From NCBI GenBank assembly GCA_004144175.1, contig SEFT01000004.1:124001-188000 (forward strand): a stretch of DNA of 64,000 nucleotides, read 5' to 3'. Positions 16,400 through 23,938 of this stretch are shown piece by piece. Within the stretch, counting starts at the first letter, position 1, and each line of letters opens with the position of its first letter. The notes beneath the pieces were generated by a model. That model did no database searches, was not told the origin of the DNA, and saw only the letters and a list, made by a program, of their open reading frames with translations. The stretch is from Sphingobacteriales bacterium (GTDB taxonomy: Bacteria; Bacteroidota; Bacteroidia; Chitinophagales; Chitinophagaceae). A program made the position numbers and the translations under genes.

Positions 16400-16543
16400 A
16401 CGATAATTCTTTAGTCAACACGAAAGTTCGATTGCAAATGCCGGCCCCTTTAGCCCTATCAATAGCCTGTTAATGTCTGGAAAAATCTGTTGCAAAAGCA
16501 ATCAAAGGCATGAATTTGCAGGTTTGTAAGAGATTTTCATCCT

Positions 16544-16747
16544 ATGCCGCACCCTGAGTTACCGCTTAAACAAAAAGAAGACCATGCACATCAGCGTGGC
16601 GGCGAAGATTATGAGGTTGACTATTTATCCCACCTTTTAAGCGTTTCTCCGTCACTCGTAACAGAAGCAATAGCTTCAGCCGGAACTAACAGGCACAAGG
16701 TGAAAGAATATATCAGGAAAGCTCGACAAAGAGATGGAAAACGATAG
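16544..16747 (+). CDS. DUF3606 protein
   Basis: 67 residues. The C-terminal about 50 residues (YEVDYLSHLLSVSPSLVTEA, IASAGTNRHKVKEYI) follow the DUF3606 pattern, a small helical domain in which a YEV..W/L segment is followed by a helix-turn-helix-like unit. Function is unknown. It lies 145 bp after RNA copy 1 and 48 bp before the receiver protein on the same strand, so it may form a transcript with it. Confidence 0.75.
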   Translation: MPHPELPLKQKEDHAHQRGGEDYEVDYLSHLLSVSPSLVTEAIASAGTNRHKVKEYIRKARQRDGKR

Positions 16748-16795
16748 CTTCATTCGTAGGTACTGATGAGTATTAGCTTAATAAAAAGAACAACC

Positions 16796-17221
16796 ATGAA
16801 CAAATCAGGACCGATAATAATCATAGAAGATGATATTGATGACCAGGAACTACTCGAAGAAGTATTTGGGAACCTCCGTTATAGAAACCAGGTCATTTAT
16901 TTTGTAGATGCAAATGAGGCATTGCAGTACCTAAACAGGAATGACACGCATCCATTTCTTATCCTGTCCGACCTCAACCTCCCTAAGATGAATGGGTTTG
17001 AACTGCGAAATGAGATATTTAGAAATTTGCAACTTCAGAACAAGTGTATTCCCTACCTATTCTTTACCTCAGGCGCTGATCGAAAAAGTGTGACAGATGC
17101 CTATGGACTATCGGTGCAAGGCTTTTTCATTAAACCAGCTTCTATACATGCCCTTCAAGATACGATAAGAAAGATTGTAGAGTACTGGCAGGAATGTATG
17201 GCTCCAAGTCAGTTTGAATAG
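16796..17221 (+). CDS. Single-domain response regulator (Rcp1-like receiver)
   Basis: 141 residues from the ATG at 16796 (MNKSGPIIIIEDDIDDQELL); an upstream in-frame ATG at 16766 adds 10 residues with no support. One receiver domain: acidic pair D12/D13, phospho-acceptor D59 (LILSDLNLPKMNG), Thr/Ser in FFTSGA, and the conserved Lys in FIKPAS (about 113). There is no output domain. Such Rcp1-type receivers work with PAS/phytochrome-type kinases, and three orphan kinases lie within 12 kb (5546, 7661, 12811), making it a likely common partner; this is inference. Confidence 0.9.
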   Translation: MNKSGPIIIIEDDIDDQELLEEVFGNLRYRNQVIYFVDANEALQYLNRNDTHPFLILSDLNLPKMNGFELRNEIFRNLQLQNKCIPYLFFTSGADRKSVTDAYGLSVQGFFIKPASIHALQDTIRKIVEYWQECMAPSQFE

Positions 17222-17527
17222 CATGAAATTCGATTAGTAGGCAGGCGAGGTACAATCTGTTTTATACATTCTTTATCCCTGATACTGCCGTCTGCCCTAT
17301 TTGAGGTTGACGCAAAGCTCTAAGAAATATAAAGACATTATGGCTGATTAGCCGATTGTCCCTGTCGAATGTAGAACTTGTCCATTCATCATATTTTCTA
17401 AACTCATTTTAGAAGCTAAAGCCTATTGTCACCGAATAATATTCGGAAAGTCTGATCGCGCGTCAAAACGATGATCTAAGTGGGCTTCTAAACAATATCT
17501 AGAGCAAAAACTTAGATAGCATAATGC
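17222..17527. other. Intergenic stretch between convergent genes
   Basis: About 300 bp; no gene, no convincing terminator. Confidence 0.4.
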
Positions 17528-17902
17528 CTACGCACACTCCCCGCAATAACCCGTCAATAAACAATTCACCCGTTCCACCTTATAGTTTTTAGGTGCAGCA
17601 TAGGTCACTTCATAGTTGAGACACTCGATCGTATCGCATTTGAGGCATCTGAAGTGAAAGTGGTTTTTGGGCAAGGGTTTAATTTTGCAGTCGAGGCAGG
17701 CAGCAAAGTATTGCTTACCATCATCGGCTACAATCTTGTGCACCAAACCGTCTTCACAAAATCGGTTCAGCACACGATATACCGTCACCCGGTCCATAGG
17801 TACTGTCACCTGCCGCTCTATCGCATCCTGGCTCATTGCTTTCCTAGTATTGGTCAGCAAATCCAGTACCGCATCTTTCGAAGCCGTATTTCTTCGTTTC
17901 AT
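17528..17902 (-). CDS. Fur-family metalloregulator
   Basis: 124 residues. The N-terminal winged helix (residues about 1-75: AVLDLLTNTRKAMSQDAIER, DRVTVYRVLNRFCEDGLVH) and the C-terminal metal and dimer domain (HFHFRCLKCDTIECL, ending GYCGECA) follow the Fur/Zur/PerR plan, including the two C-x2-C pairs that bind structural zinc. It is short for Fur, closer to Zur-type proteins. A near-perfect inverted repeat lies 9 bp before its start codon (17912-17934) and faces the flavoprotein gene at 18003, so autoregulation and control of that gene are likely. Which metal it senses cannot be decided; a Zur-like role is plausible from the operator core TGCAACATTGTTGCA. Confidence 0.88.
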   Translation of the reverse strand: MKRRNTASKDAVLDLLTNTRKAMSQDAIERQVTVPMDRVTVYRVLNRFCEDGLVHKIVADDGKQYFAACLDCKIKPLPKNHFHFRCLKCDTIECLNYEVTYAAPKNYKVERVNCLLTGYCGECA

Positions 17903-17911
17903 AGAAAATAA

Positions 17912-17934
17912 TTATTGCAACATTGTTGCAATAA
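17912..17934. promoter_or_regulatory. Operator of the Fur-family regulator
   Basis: Perfect inverted repeat of 11-bp arms (TTATTGCAACA and its complement) around a single central T. It starts 9 bp upstream of the regulator ATG and lies 68 bp upstream of the divergent flavoprotein gene. Symmetry, length and position fit a Fur/Zur box. Confidence 0.75.
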
Positions 17935-18002
17935 TAAACCAATCCGTTAGCTTCGCCAAATACTCAACTCAAACATTCGACCAAACACTTTTTGATAGCA
18001 AT

Positions 18003-18911
18003 ATGAAAACAGAATCGAGTTACGATGTCATTATTATCGGCGGCAGCTATGCAGGACTGTCCGCGGCCATGGCACTGGGCCGCTCTTTAAGGAACGTTCT
18101 TATAATCGACAGTGGCAATCCTTGCAATAAGCAAACACCCTACTCACATAATTTCATTACGCAAGATGGTACACCACCTGCGGAGATAGCACGAATAGCT
18201 AAGGAGCAGGTATTGAAGTACGATACTGTTACGTTCTATAACGGTCTGGCAACAGCGGCAAACAAAACAGAGCATGGCCTTGAGGTTGCTGCAAGTACAG
18301 AAGAAGTTTTTAAAGCTAAGAAACTAATTATAGCAACTGGCGTAAGAGATATAATGCCGGACATACGTGGCTTTGCGGAGTGCTGGGGTATTTCGGTAAT
18401 TCACTGCCCTTACTGCCATGGCTACGAGGTACGGAACGAGCGGACAGGATTGCTCGCGAATGGCGACGTAGCTTACGAGACCGCAAAACTGCTCACCAAC
18501 TGGACTATGGACCTGACCGTATTTACGAATGGCAAGTCCACATTAACACCTGAGCAGACAAATCATCTGAAGCAGCATAACATCGAAGTCATAGACAAAC
18601 ACATTGACCTTATAAAGCACAAAGACGGTTACTTGGAGCATATCAGGTTTGCAGACGGGCAAGTATTCCATCTGAAAGCAACGTATGCGAGGATTGGCTT
18701 TGAGCAACACAGCGGAATACCCATGCAGCTAGGCTGCCAATTAACAGAAATGGGACATCTGCAAACAGACATGTTTCAAAAAACAACAGTGCCCGGTGTA
18801 TTTGCTTGCGGAGATAGCACAACCATGATGCGCTCCGTTGCCAGCGTAGTAGCGTCGGGCAATATGGCAGGCGTAATGGCTAATAAGGAATTGATTGACG
18901 AGAGCTTCTAG
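18003..18911 (+). CDS. Thioredoxin-reductase-like FAD/NAD(P) oxidoreductase
   Basis: 302 residues from the ATG at 18003; the frame is open further upstream but that part overlaps the operator. N-terminal FAD-binding Rossmann motif (DVIIIGGSYAGLSAAMALG), redox-type CPYC in HCPYCHGYE near residue 140, and the C-terminal FAD motif GVFACGDST. The second nucleotide-binding motif is altered: GLLANGDVAYETA replaces the usual GxGxxA pattern, so NADPH binding is uncertain. Related proteins in Bacteroidota are small disulfide or dithiol oxidoreductases. The shared operator links it to the Fur-family regulator, suggesting a metal or redox stress role. Confidence 0.85.
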   Translation: MKTESSYDVIIIGGSYAGLSAAMALGRSLRNVLIIDSGNPCNKQTPYSHNFITQDGTPPAEIARIAKEQVLKYDTVTFYNGLATAANKTEHGLEVAASTEEVFKAKKLIIATGVRDIMPDIRGFAECWGISVIHCPYCHGYEVRNERTGLLANGDVAYETAKLLTNWTMDLTVFTNGKSTLTPEQTNHLKQHNIEVIDKHIDLIKHKDGYLEHIRFADGQVFHLKATYARIGFEQHSGIPMQLGCQLTEMGHLQTDMFQKTTVPGVFACGDSTTMMRSVASVVASGNMAGVMANKELIDESF

Positions 18912-18962
18912 CCTATTATAACAGCCGCAATACTGAATCAGCATCTTTATTGAGGATTGACA

Positions 18963-19010
18963 AAACGTACAAGGGCTTTAGACTTTCGCATCTAAAGCCC
19001 TTGTACGTTT
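18963..19010. terminator. Bidirectional terminator
   Basis: A perfect 20-bp stem (arms 18963-18982 and 18991-19010, 8-nt loop) between two convergent genes, with AAA/TTT ends on both sides; it can stop transcription from both. Confidence 0.92.
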
Positions 19011-19024
19011 GCACACTTATTCAC

Positions 19025-19366
19025 TCATATCAACTCCGCTTTTGCACTCTGTATCTTCCCTTCTCTATAAACTAAATCAAAAGTGCCGCCGATCTCACCT
19101 TGTGGAAACGTGCCTGTAAAAAGCACTTCTATGCGTACCTTGTTTTTACTGGTTGCATCCAGCTTTACCAGCTGTGTCTGCGTATTATACCCAATAAAAT
19201 AATCTTCAAAATATTCCTGTATCTCATTATGCCCTGCAAATTTGCGTCCCACACATGGGTCGTCAAGGACAGCATCTTTATGCCATTGCGCCATAAACAT
19301 TATTGTATCGAATGTATTAGCAGCAGCGAGGAAATCCCCGACACGTTTATCGATATCTGTAGTCAT
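19025..19366 (-). CDS. NTF2-like (SnoaL-type) protein
   Basis: 113 residues with the NTF2 cone fold pattern: an N-terminal helix (DKRVGDFLAAANTFD), W-H-x-D segment (MAQWHKDAVLDDPCVGRKFA), G-x-x-x-I-x-x-Y helix (GHNEIQEYFEDYF) and the closing beta strands. Members are small ligand-binding proteins or enzymes; the substrate here is unknown. The ATG overlaps the stop codon of the AraC gene (TAATG), so the two are translated together. Confidence 0.8.
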   Translation of the reverse strand: MTTDIDKRVGDFLAAANTFDTIMFMAQWHKDAVLDDPCVGRKFAGHNEIQEYFEDYFIGYNTQTQLVKLDATSKNKVRIEVLFTGTFPQGEIGGTFDLVYREGKIQSAKAELI

Positions 19367-20277
19367 TAGTTCAGCGACTGTTTGTACTCACCTGGGGTGA
19401 GGTTTGTTTTTCTTTTAAATAGCTTATTGAACGACTGCGAATGCTCGAAACCCAGATGGAAGGCGATCTCGGATACTGATAGTGGTGTAGCTGCCAGATA
19501 TTCTTTAGCCTTCTCTATCAGCTTTTCGTGGATGTGCTGCTGTGCATTCTGCCCCGTTAGCGAACGCAGCATATCGCTCAAGTAGCGTGGCGACATATTC
19601 AGTTTACCAGCCAAATATTCTACTGTAGGCAATCCCTTATTCAGACTATCATCCTGGTCGAAGTAGGAGTTAAACAATTGCTCCATGTTCGCCAATAGAT
19701 CATGATTGATAGCCTTGCGGGTAATGAATTGCCGCTTATAAAACCGACTGCTATAATTGAGCAATACTTCTATGTGCGATACGACTACATCCTGGCTAAA
19801 TTCGTCGATAGCATGCTCCAACTCTTGCCTTATATTTTCAAACACCGAAGTAATTGTTTGGCGTTCCTTATCGGATATAAACAGCCCCTCATTAGCCGCG
19901 TACGAGAAGAAGCCAAAGTTCTTCATCTTACCTGCCAGCGGATGCTGCCTGATAAAGTCAGGGTGAAACAACAGTGTATAGCCCGAGTAATCGATACCAT
20001 CTTCGGCACTGGCTATAGTTTGATTGGGTGAGTAAAAACACAGTCCGCCTTCATTAAAATCATAGTACCCCTGCCCATACCGTATCCTACCCGTAAAGTT
20101 GAACTTATAAGAAACTTTATAAAAGCCGAGCACCATCAGCTTGGGTATCTCCTCATCGGGCAGTTTGATGTCTGCGTAGTTCACAAGGCTCACCAGCGGA
20201 TGCAAAGGCTTGGGCAGTCCCAGCGCTTTATGTAGCTCAGATACAGAATTGAATTTTAACGGTGTTTGCGCCTTCAT
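19366..20277 (-). CDS. AraC-family transcriptional regulator
   Basis: 303 residues. The N-terminal about 190 residues form a cupin-like effector domain typical of Bacteroidota AraC proteins (YKFNFTGRIRYGQGYYDFNE, GGLCFYSPNQ, GYTLLFHPDFIRQHPLAGK). The C-terminal about 100 carry two helix-turn-helix units (TVEYLAGKLNMSPRYLSDML; LSVSEIAFHLGFEHSQSFNK, FKRKTNLTPGEYK). It probably controls its own operon with the overlapping NTF2-like gene, and perhaps the VOC gene upstream. The effector is unknown. Confidence 0.9.
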   Translation of the reverse strand: MKAQTPLKFNSVSELHKALGLPKPLHPLVSLVNYADIKLPDEEIPKLMVLGFYKVSYKFNFTGRIRYGQGYYDFNEGGLCFYSPNQTIASAEDGIDYSGYTLLFHPDFIRQHPLAGKMKNFGFFSYAANEGLFISDKERQTITSVFENIRQELEHAIDEFSQDVVVSHIEVLLNYSSRFYKRQFITRKAINHDLLANMEQLFNSYFDQDDSLNKGLPTVEYLAGKLNMSPRYLSDMLRSLTGQNAQQHIHEKLIEKAKEYLAATPLSVSEIAFHLGFEHSQSFNKLFKRKTNLTPGEYKQSLN

Positions 20278-20325
20278 CAGTATGGTATTGTAGCGTTACA
20301 AATTTATCAATTGCTGTTGACGCTG

Positions 20326-20793
20326 TTACTTTAAGGTTTCAGCCAGTTCTATTAGGTTGCCATCCAGGTCGGCAAAGAAGGCTAGGCGCTTACCGATAGC
20401 AGGCAGGCCAAACGGCTCATCTATTAGCTTCACACCGCGGCTTTGCAATTCGTGCAGCGTCTCATCTACACTATCTACATTCAGACAAAAGTGATGATAA
20501 CCTTCGGGGTGCAGGCTTTCATTGAGGTCAGTGAATTTTTCGCGTGGTGCAGGGTTTGCACCTGCCAGCAGTTCTATCCAAAATTTGTCATCATTGGCCG
20601 GCGCCAGGTAAGCAAGTTGCAAGTCGCCAAACGGCCATTCATGTACTACACGGAAGTCCAGCTTTTCTATATACCATTTTTTACTAGCCTCAAAATCGGG
20701 TACACGGAGTGCTATGTGCGCGCCTTTAATGCTGCTCAATTTACTTGCCGTCTTTCTTGCGGGAATTTGAATTGTTGTGTTCATAAGATCCAT
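20326..20793 (-). CDS. VOC-family (glyoxalase/dioxygenase-like) protein
   Basis: 155 residues from the ATG at 20793 (MDLMNTTIQIPARK); 20784 is also possible, with a GGAT just upstream. Two beta-alpha-beta-beta-beta modules: GAHIALRVPDFEASKKWYIE, FWIELLAGA in the first, and EGYHHFCLNVDSVDETLHEL, RLAFFADLDGNLIELAE in the second. Metal-site candidates are the first His (GAHIAL), Glu (IEL), His (HHFC) and the final Glu, as in glyoxalase I and extradiol enzymes. The substrate is unknown. It sits upstream of and parallel to the AraC gene with a 48-bp gap. Confidence 0.85.
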   Translation of the reverse strand: MDLMNTTIQIPARKTASKLSSIKGAHIALRVPDFEASKKWYIEKLDFRVVHEWPFGDLQLAYLAPANDDKFWIELLAGANPAPREKFTDLNESLHPEGYHHFCLNVDSVDETLHELQSRGVKLIDEPFGLPAIGKRLAFFADLDGNLIELAETLK

Positions 20794-20911
20794 TGCTTTT
20801 GATAACACAAAATTCAGGCAAGTGAACTTGCCACATGTAGCTATATTGATGAGAGTTGTAGCCAAAATGACGAAACGTTTGAATCAAAGCAGTCAAAAAA
20901 AGCGCAAACGA

Positions 20912-20936
20912 TAAAAGCCGCCAATATTAGCGGCTT
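20912..20936 (-). terminator. Terminator of the lytic transglycosylase gene
   Basis: AAGCCGC / GCGGCTT stem with TTTTAT following on the reverse strand, 44 bp after the stop codon at 20980. Confidence 0.75.
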
Positions 20937-20979
20937 CAACTATCACAATCCAAAATAAATTATTTTGATCACACAAATA

Positions 20980-21936
20980 CTAGCTCATCGGCAGTTGTAT
21001 TTGGTAGCTCTTGCCGGCTTTCACCGTCAGGCGCTCTTCGCGCAGCCATGGATTCAGTTCTTTCAGTTTCTTATAGCTCGTGCCCATTTTCTTGGCAAAT
21101 GATGCAAGGCTGGGTATCGAAGATGTCACAGCTACGATACGCGTCTTCAACGGCTCGTATACATCATGTTCTTCTATACGGAAACCATACTGTTCCGGAT
21201 TACCAATTAATAGCTTGAATGCAAGTATGCGATGCACATAGCGCATGGTTTCGTCGGAGAGCTGCAGGCTATAATAGTCTTTTGTTAATTGAGCTTTAGA
21301 CTTGCCATTCAAGCCACCCTGCCCCATGTTATAAGACGCAGCAGCTGCAGTCCATGAATTAAAGCGTTGGTATGCCTGCTTCAAATATTTTGCGGCTGCT
21401 TCTGTGCTCTTCGCTACATTATAGCGCTCATCCACCTCTGCTCTCACCTCCAGTCCATACTCAGGTGCGGTACGTGGCATTATCTGCCAGAACCCTACTG
21501 CCCCCACTGGTGATGTTTGGTTTTTCAAGGCGCTTTCTGCTACGCATAAATATTTAAAGTCGTCGGGCACGCCGTTGGCTGCCAGTATAGGTTCTATGAT
21601 CGGGAACCATCTATTGGCCATCTTCAGTACAAAGGCCGTGCTTGTTTGATTATAGTAATTATACATCAATTCACGGTCGAGTTGTTCTTTTACATCAGTT
21701 CGCTCCAGTGGTACTTTTTCACCTGCGAAGGTGAGGTTTTGAGGCATGTCCGGAGCATTCCACTTGTACTGTAGCTGGCCATGATTCTGATCTTCCATGT
21801 ACACCTTCTTTACTACTACTCTCTCTTTTACTGTTGCCTTATCATCAAGCCCCTTGAAGGAAAACATAGTAAGCGTAGATGCACCGATCATCATGCCGGC
21901 TACAAGCGTAGTCAGCGTCTTCACATTTCGTTTCAT
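20980..21936 (-). CDS. Lytic transglycosylase with C-terminal LysM
   Basis: 318 residues from the ATG at 21936; upstream in-frame codons overlap the TACCTTTG promoter element. A hydrophobic N-terminus serves as signal or anchor (LTTLVAGMMIGASTLTMFS). The SLT family 1 domain spans about 100-235: catalytic Glu in CVAESALK (about 134), then SPVGAVGFWQIMP, and AAASYNMGQGGLNG. A LysM-like peptidoglycan-binding domain ends the protein (SLASFAKKMGTSYKKLKELN). It resembles MltD and cleaves glycan strands of peptidoglycan in the periplasm. Single gene with its own promoter and terminator. Confidence 0.92.
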   Translation of the reverse strand: MKRNVKTLTTLVAGMMIGASTLTMFSFKGLDDKATVKERVVVKKVYMEDQNHGQLQYKWNAPDMPQNLTFAGEKVPLERTDVKEQLDRELMYNYYNQTSTAFVLKMANRWFPIIEPILAANGVPDDFKYLCVAESALKNQTSPVGAVGFWQIMPRTAPEYGLEVRAEVDERYNVAKSTEAAAKYLKQAYQRFNSWTAAAASYNMGQGGLNGKSKAQLTKDYYSLQLSDETMRYVHRILAFKLLIGNPEQYGFRIEEHDVYEPLKTRIVAVTSSIPSLASFAKKMGTSYKKLKELNPWLREERLTVKAGKSYQIQLPMS

Positions 21937-21957
21937 ATGTAATAGTTGGATAGAGTG

Positions 21958-21965
21958 CAAAGGTA
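21958..21965 (-). promoter_or_regulatory. -7 element of the lytic transglycosylase gene
   Basis: Reverse-strand TACCTTTG, an exact TAnnTTTG match, 21 nt before the ATG at 21936. It rules out the longer start. Confidence 0.6.
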
Positions 21966-22203
21966 AGGTCCACTGTCACGCTTCTGTCACAACATACAGC
22001 TAAAGAAATGTTCAATCTACGTTAAAGCTCATTTCTTAGTTACGTTTTCCTGTCACTCTTAAACTATAGCAACGCTTGTTTATCTAATACTCTTTATCCA
22101 GATTGTCGAGCCTATCAAAATGCACAAAGAACCTACATTCAACGCAAAACATAAACTTGTGCAAAAGCATTAAACTCCAGCATAACAAGCAACTGAGCAG
22201 CAA

Positions 22204-22211
22204 TAATTTTG
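22204..22211 (+). promoter_or_regulatory. Possible -7 element of fructokinase
   Basis: TAATTTTG matches TAnnTTTG. If used, the transcript has an about 230-nt 5' leader before the fructokinase ATG. No -33 partner is clear. Confidence 0.4.
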
Positions 22212-22335
22212 CCTCCTCTCGGTATAGTGTTTTATACATCGTTGTTGCATAGATGACGGCCATCCCCCACAGTACTGAGCCGCCGCGCCTGCCAGGGCAT
22301 GTACGTTGCAGTTAGGTTAGTGGAAGTAAAGCGTG

Positions 22336-22380
22336 CAAGGTTTACACACAGTTCCGTACCGGGGCCATTTGTAAACCTTG
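22336..22380 (+). repeat. Inverted repeat in fructokinase leader
   Basis: Arms CAAGGTTTACA (22336-22346) and TGTAAACCTTG (22370-22380), a perfect 11-bp stem with a 23-nt loop, followed by TGTGTTTTATG. It could be an attenuator-like hairpin or a protein-binding site. Confidence 0.4.
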
Positions 22381-22450
22381 TGTGTTTTATGCAGGGCCTG
22401 TATATATCGACAGCTTCATTACCTTCGACGATTACAATATCGATTCTTAG

Positions 22451-23389
22451 ATGAATATAGCGCAACCAACAGTCTATTGCTTTGGAGAAGCTCTTTGGGA
22501 CATATTTCCCGATGACGCAAAACCCGGCGGTGCCCCCATGAATGTAGCATACCACCTGAGCAAACTTGGCATCAATACAGGTATCATCACCAGCATAGGC
22601 AACGATAAACCGGGCCGCGATCTGCTAAACCTTCTGAAGGGATGGGATATTGATACGGAGGGATGCGGCATAGATGCTGAGCATGCAACGGGTACCGTAA
22701 TAGCTTCGTTTGATAGTAGCGGCGAGCCGAGGTATAATATTACCGGCGATGTCGCATGGGACTATATACGAGCTACACCACGCACAGAGCAGAAAGTTGC
22801 GAATGGCAATGCATTCGTATATGGCAGTCTTGCCGCACGCAGCGAAACATCGCGACATACACTGCAACGCTTGCTAAGTTTGTCAACCTATAATGTGTTC
22901 GACATTAACTTACGCAGTCCGCACTACACCATACCTGTGCTCAAAGAGCTCTTGCAAACTACTGATCTTCTAAAGCTGAGCGAAGCAGAGCTGACACTGC
23001 TCGCAGAGATGCACGATATCTTGCTATCCGATGAGGACGGCCTCATACAGTTTATAATGCAGCAATACAGCATAGGCGAAGTACTTTTAAGTAAAGGTAG
23101 CCGCGGGGCCGGCTATTATGCGAACTGCAATTGCTATGAAGTACCTGCATTGCCTGTTATAGTAGCAGATACCGTTGGCTGTGGCGACGCGTCTCTGGCT
23201 TGCTTCTTGTCAGCAAGGCTGAGCAACGCTGCGACGACACAAGCACTTATAAGCGCAGTTGCGATGGGGGCTTTTGTAGCCATGCATCATGGTGGATGTC
23301 CTCCTTATAATAATGATGATGTAGAGAAATTCATAGCTGATACGCACCACCAGCTTAGGTCACAGGTTACCTGTCGATCCATAACATAA
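22451..23389 (+). CDS. PfkB-family sugar kinase, probably fructokinase
   Basis: 312 residues of the ribokinase/PfkB fold. The substrate motif GGAPMNVAYHLSKLG (residues about 26-40) and CFGEALWDIFPD at the start are typical of bacterial fructokinases (fructose to fructose-6-phosphate, ATP). The second signature, usually DTVGAGDAF, reads DTVGCGDAS near residue 245; the catalytic Asp and the anion-hole glycines are kept, but Ala to Cys and Phe to Ser are unusual. No sugar transporter is adjacent. Sugar specificity is inferred from the N-terminal motif. Confidence 0.85.
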   Translation: MNIAQPTVYCFGEALWDIFPDDAKPGGAPMNVAYHLSKLGINTGIITSIGNDKPGRDLLNLLKGWDIDTEGCGIDAEHATGTVIASFDSSGEPRYNITGDVAWDYIRATPRTEQKVANGNAFVYGSLAARSETSRHTLQRLLSLSTYNVFDINLRSPHYTIPVLKELLQTTDLLKLSEAELTLLAEMHDILLSDEDGLIQFIMQQYSIGEVLLSKGSRGAGYYANCNCYEVPALPVIVADTVGCGDASLACFLSARLSNAATTQALISAVAMGAFVAMHHGGCPPYNNDDVEKFIADTHHQLRSQVTCRSIT

Positions 23390-23578
23390 GCATTTCCACA
23401 TGCCATGCTGTGTATCTGTGCAGCGTTTCACCCAGCTTGGGAAAGCATACCCTGCCATTGGCGATATACCTACAATTTTTCTTTTTATTGTGACCTAGTC
23501 ACTTATATTGTTGTTTCGGTTAGTATCGAGCTGCTGGCATTTTTTTAATAATCTCTCCTGTACAAATCTTTATATTCT

Positions 23579-23806
23579 ATGGCAACAAACAATCCAAACC
23601 AGCAAGGTAACGACCGTAACCGTCAGGGCAACCAAGGTGTTGAGCAGCAATCAACCGGCAACAAAGGTAACCAAAGCGGTCGCCAGGGTACTGGTCAGCA
23701 AGGTTTGCAAGACGATGACATGTCGCGCGAGCGCCGTCAGAACGACAAAGGCAGCAATCAGAACGATAGCAACCGTCGTAACCTTGACAAAGAGATTGAC
23801 GAGTAG
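23579..23806 (+). CDS. Disordered Gln/Asn/Arg-rich 75-residue protein, paralogue of the gene at 4608
   Basis: 75 residues with almost no hydrophobics (MATNNPNQQGNDRNRQGNQG...; QGTGQQGLQDDDMSRERRQN). It matches the 4608 protein in length, in the DR-RQ start, the GTGQ..LQ.DD centre and the polar tail, but uses Arg where the other uses Lys. It is followed by a perfect 40-bp palindromic terminator. Expected to be disordered and cytosolic. Function unknown; a role in desiccation or general stress is speculation. Confidence 0.72.
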   Translation: MATNNPNQQGNDRNRQGNQGVEQQSTGNKGNQSGRQGTGQQGLQDDDMSRERRQNDKGSNQNDSNRRNLDKEIDE

Positions 23807-23823
23807 TAGAAATGCAATTGAAC

Positions 23824-23863
23824 AACGATAAAGCCCGGGCAGTACTGCCCGGGCTTTATCGTT
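23824..23863. terminator. Perfect 40-bp palindromic bidirectional terminator
   Basis: A fully symmetric 40-bp inverted repeat centred on AGTACT with a GCCCGGGC core, flanked by A- and T-rich ends. It lies between the 23579 gene and the convergent T9SS cargo. Confidence 0.88.
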
Positions 23864-23938
23864 ACTCGCAACTTTATTTGTTCCTACTAGCTGCAATACG
23901 CTTGTCACCTTATTAGACTCTTGTCGAAAAGCTGGCTC

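Larger units (their letters stand above)
21966..22450. other. Intergenic stretch holding the fructokinase leader
   Basis: About 480 bp between divergent genes. It holds a forward promoter match at 22204 and a long-loop inverted repeat at 22336-22380. No protein gene is convincing here. Confidence 0.45.

Noticed and set aside
17667-18002. Open frame extending the flavoprotein gene upstream by 112 codons
   Set aside because: It overlaps the Fur-type operator and the opposite regulator gene, and the FAD motif starts right after the ATG at 18003.
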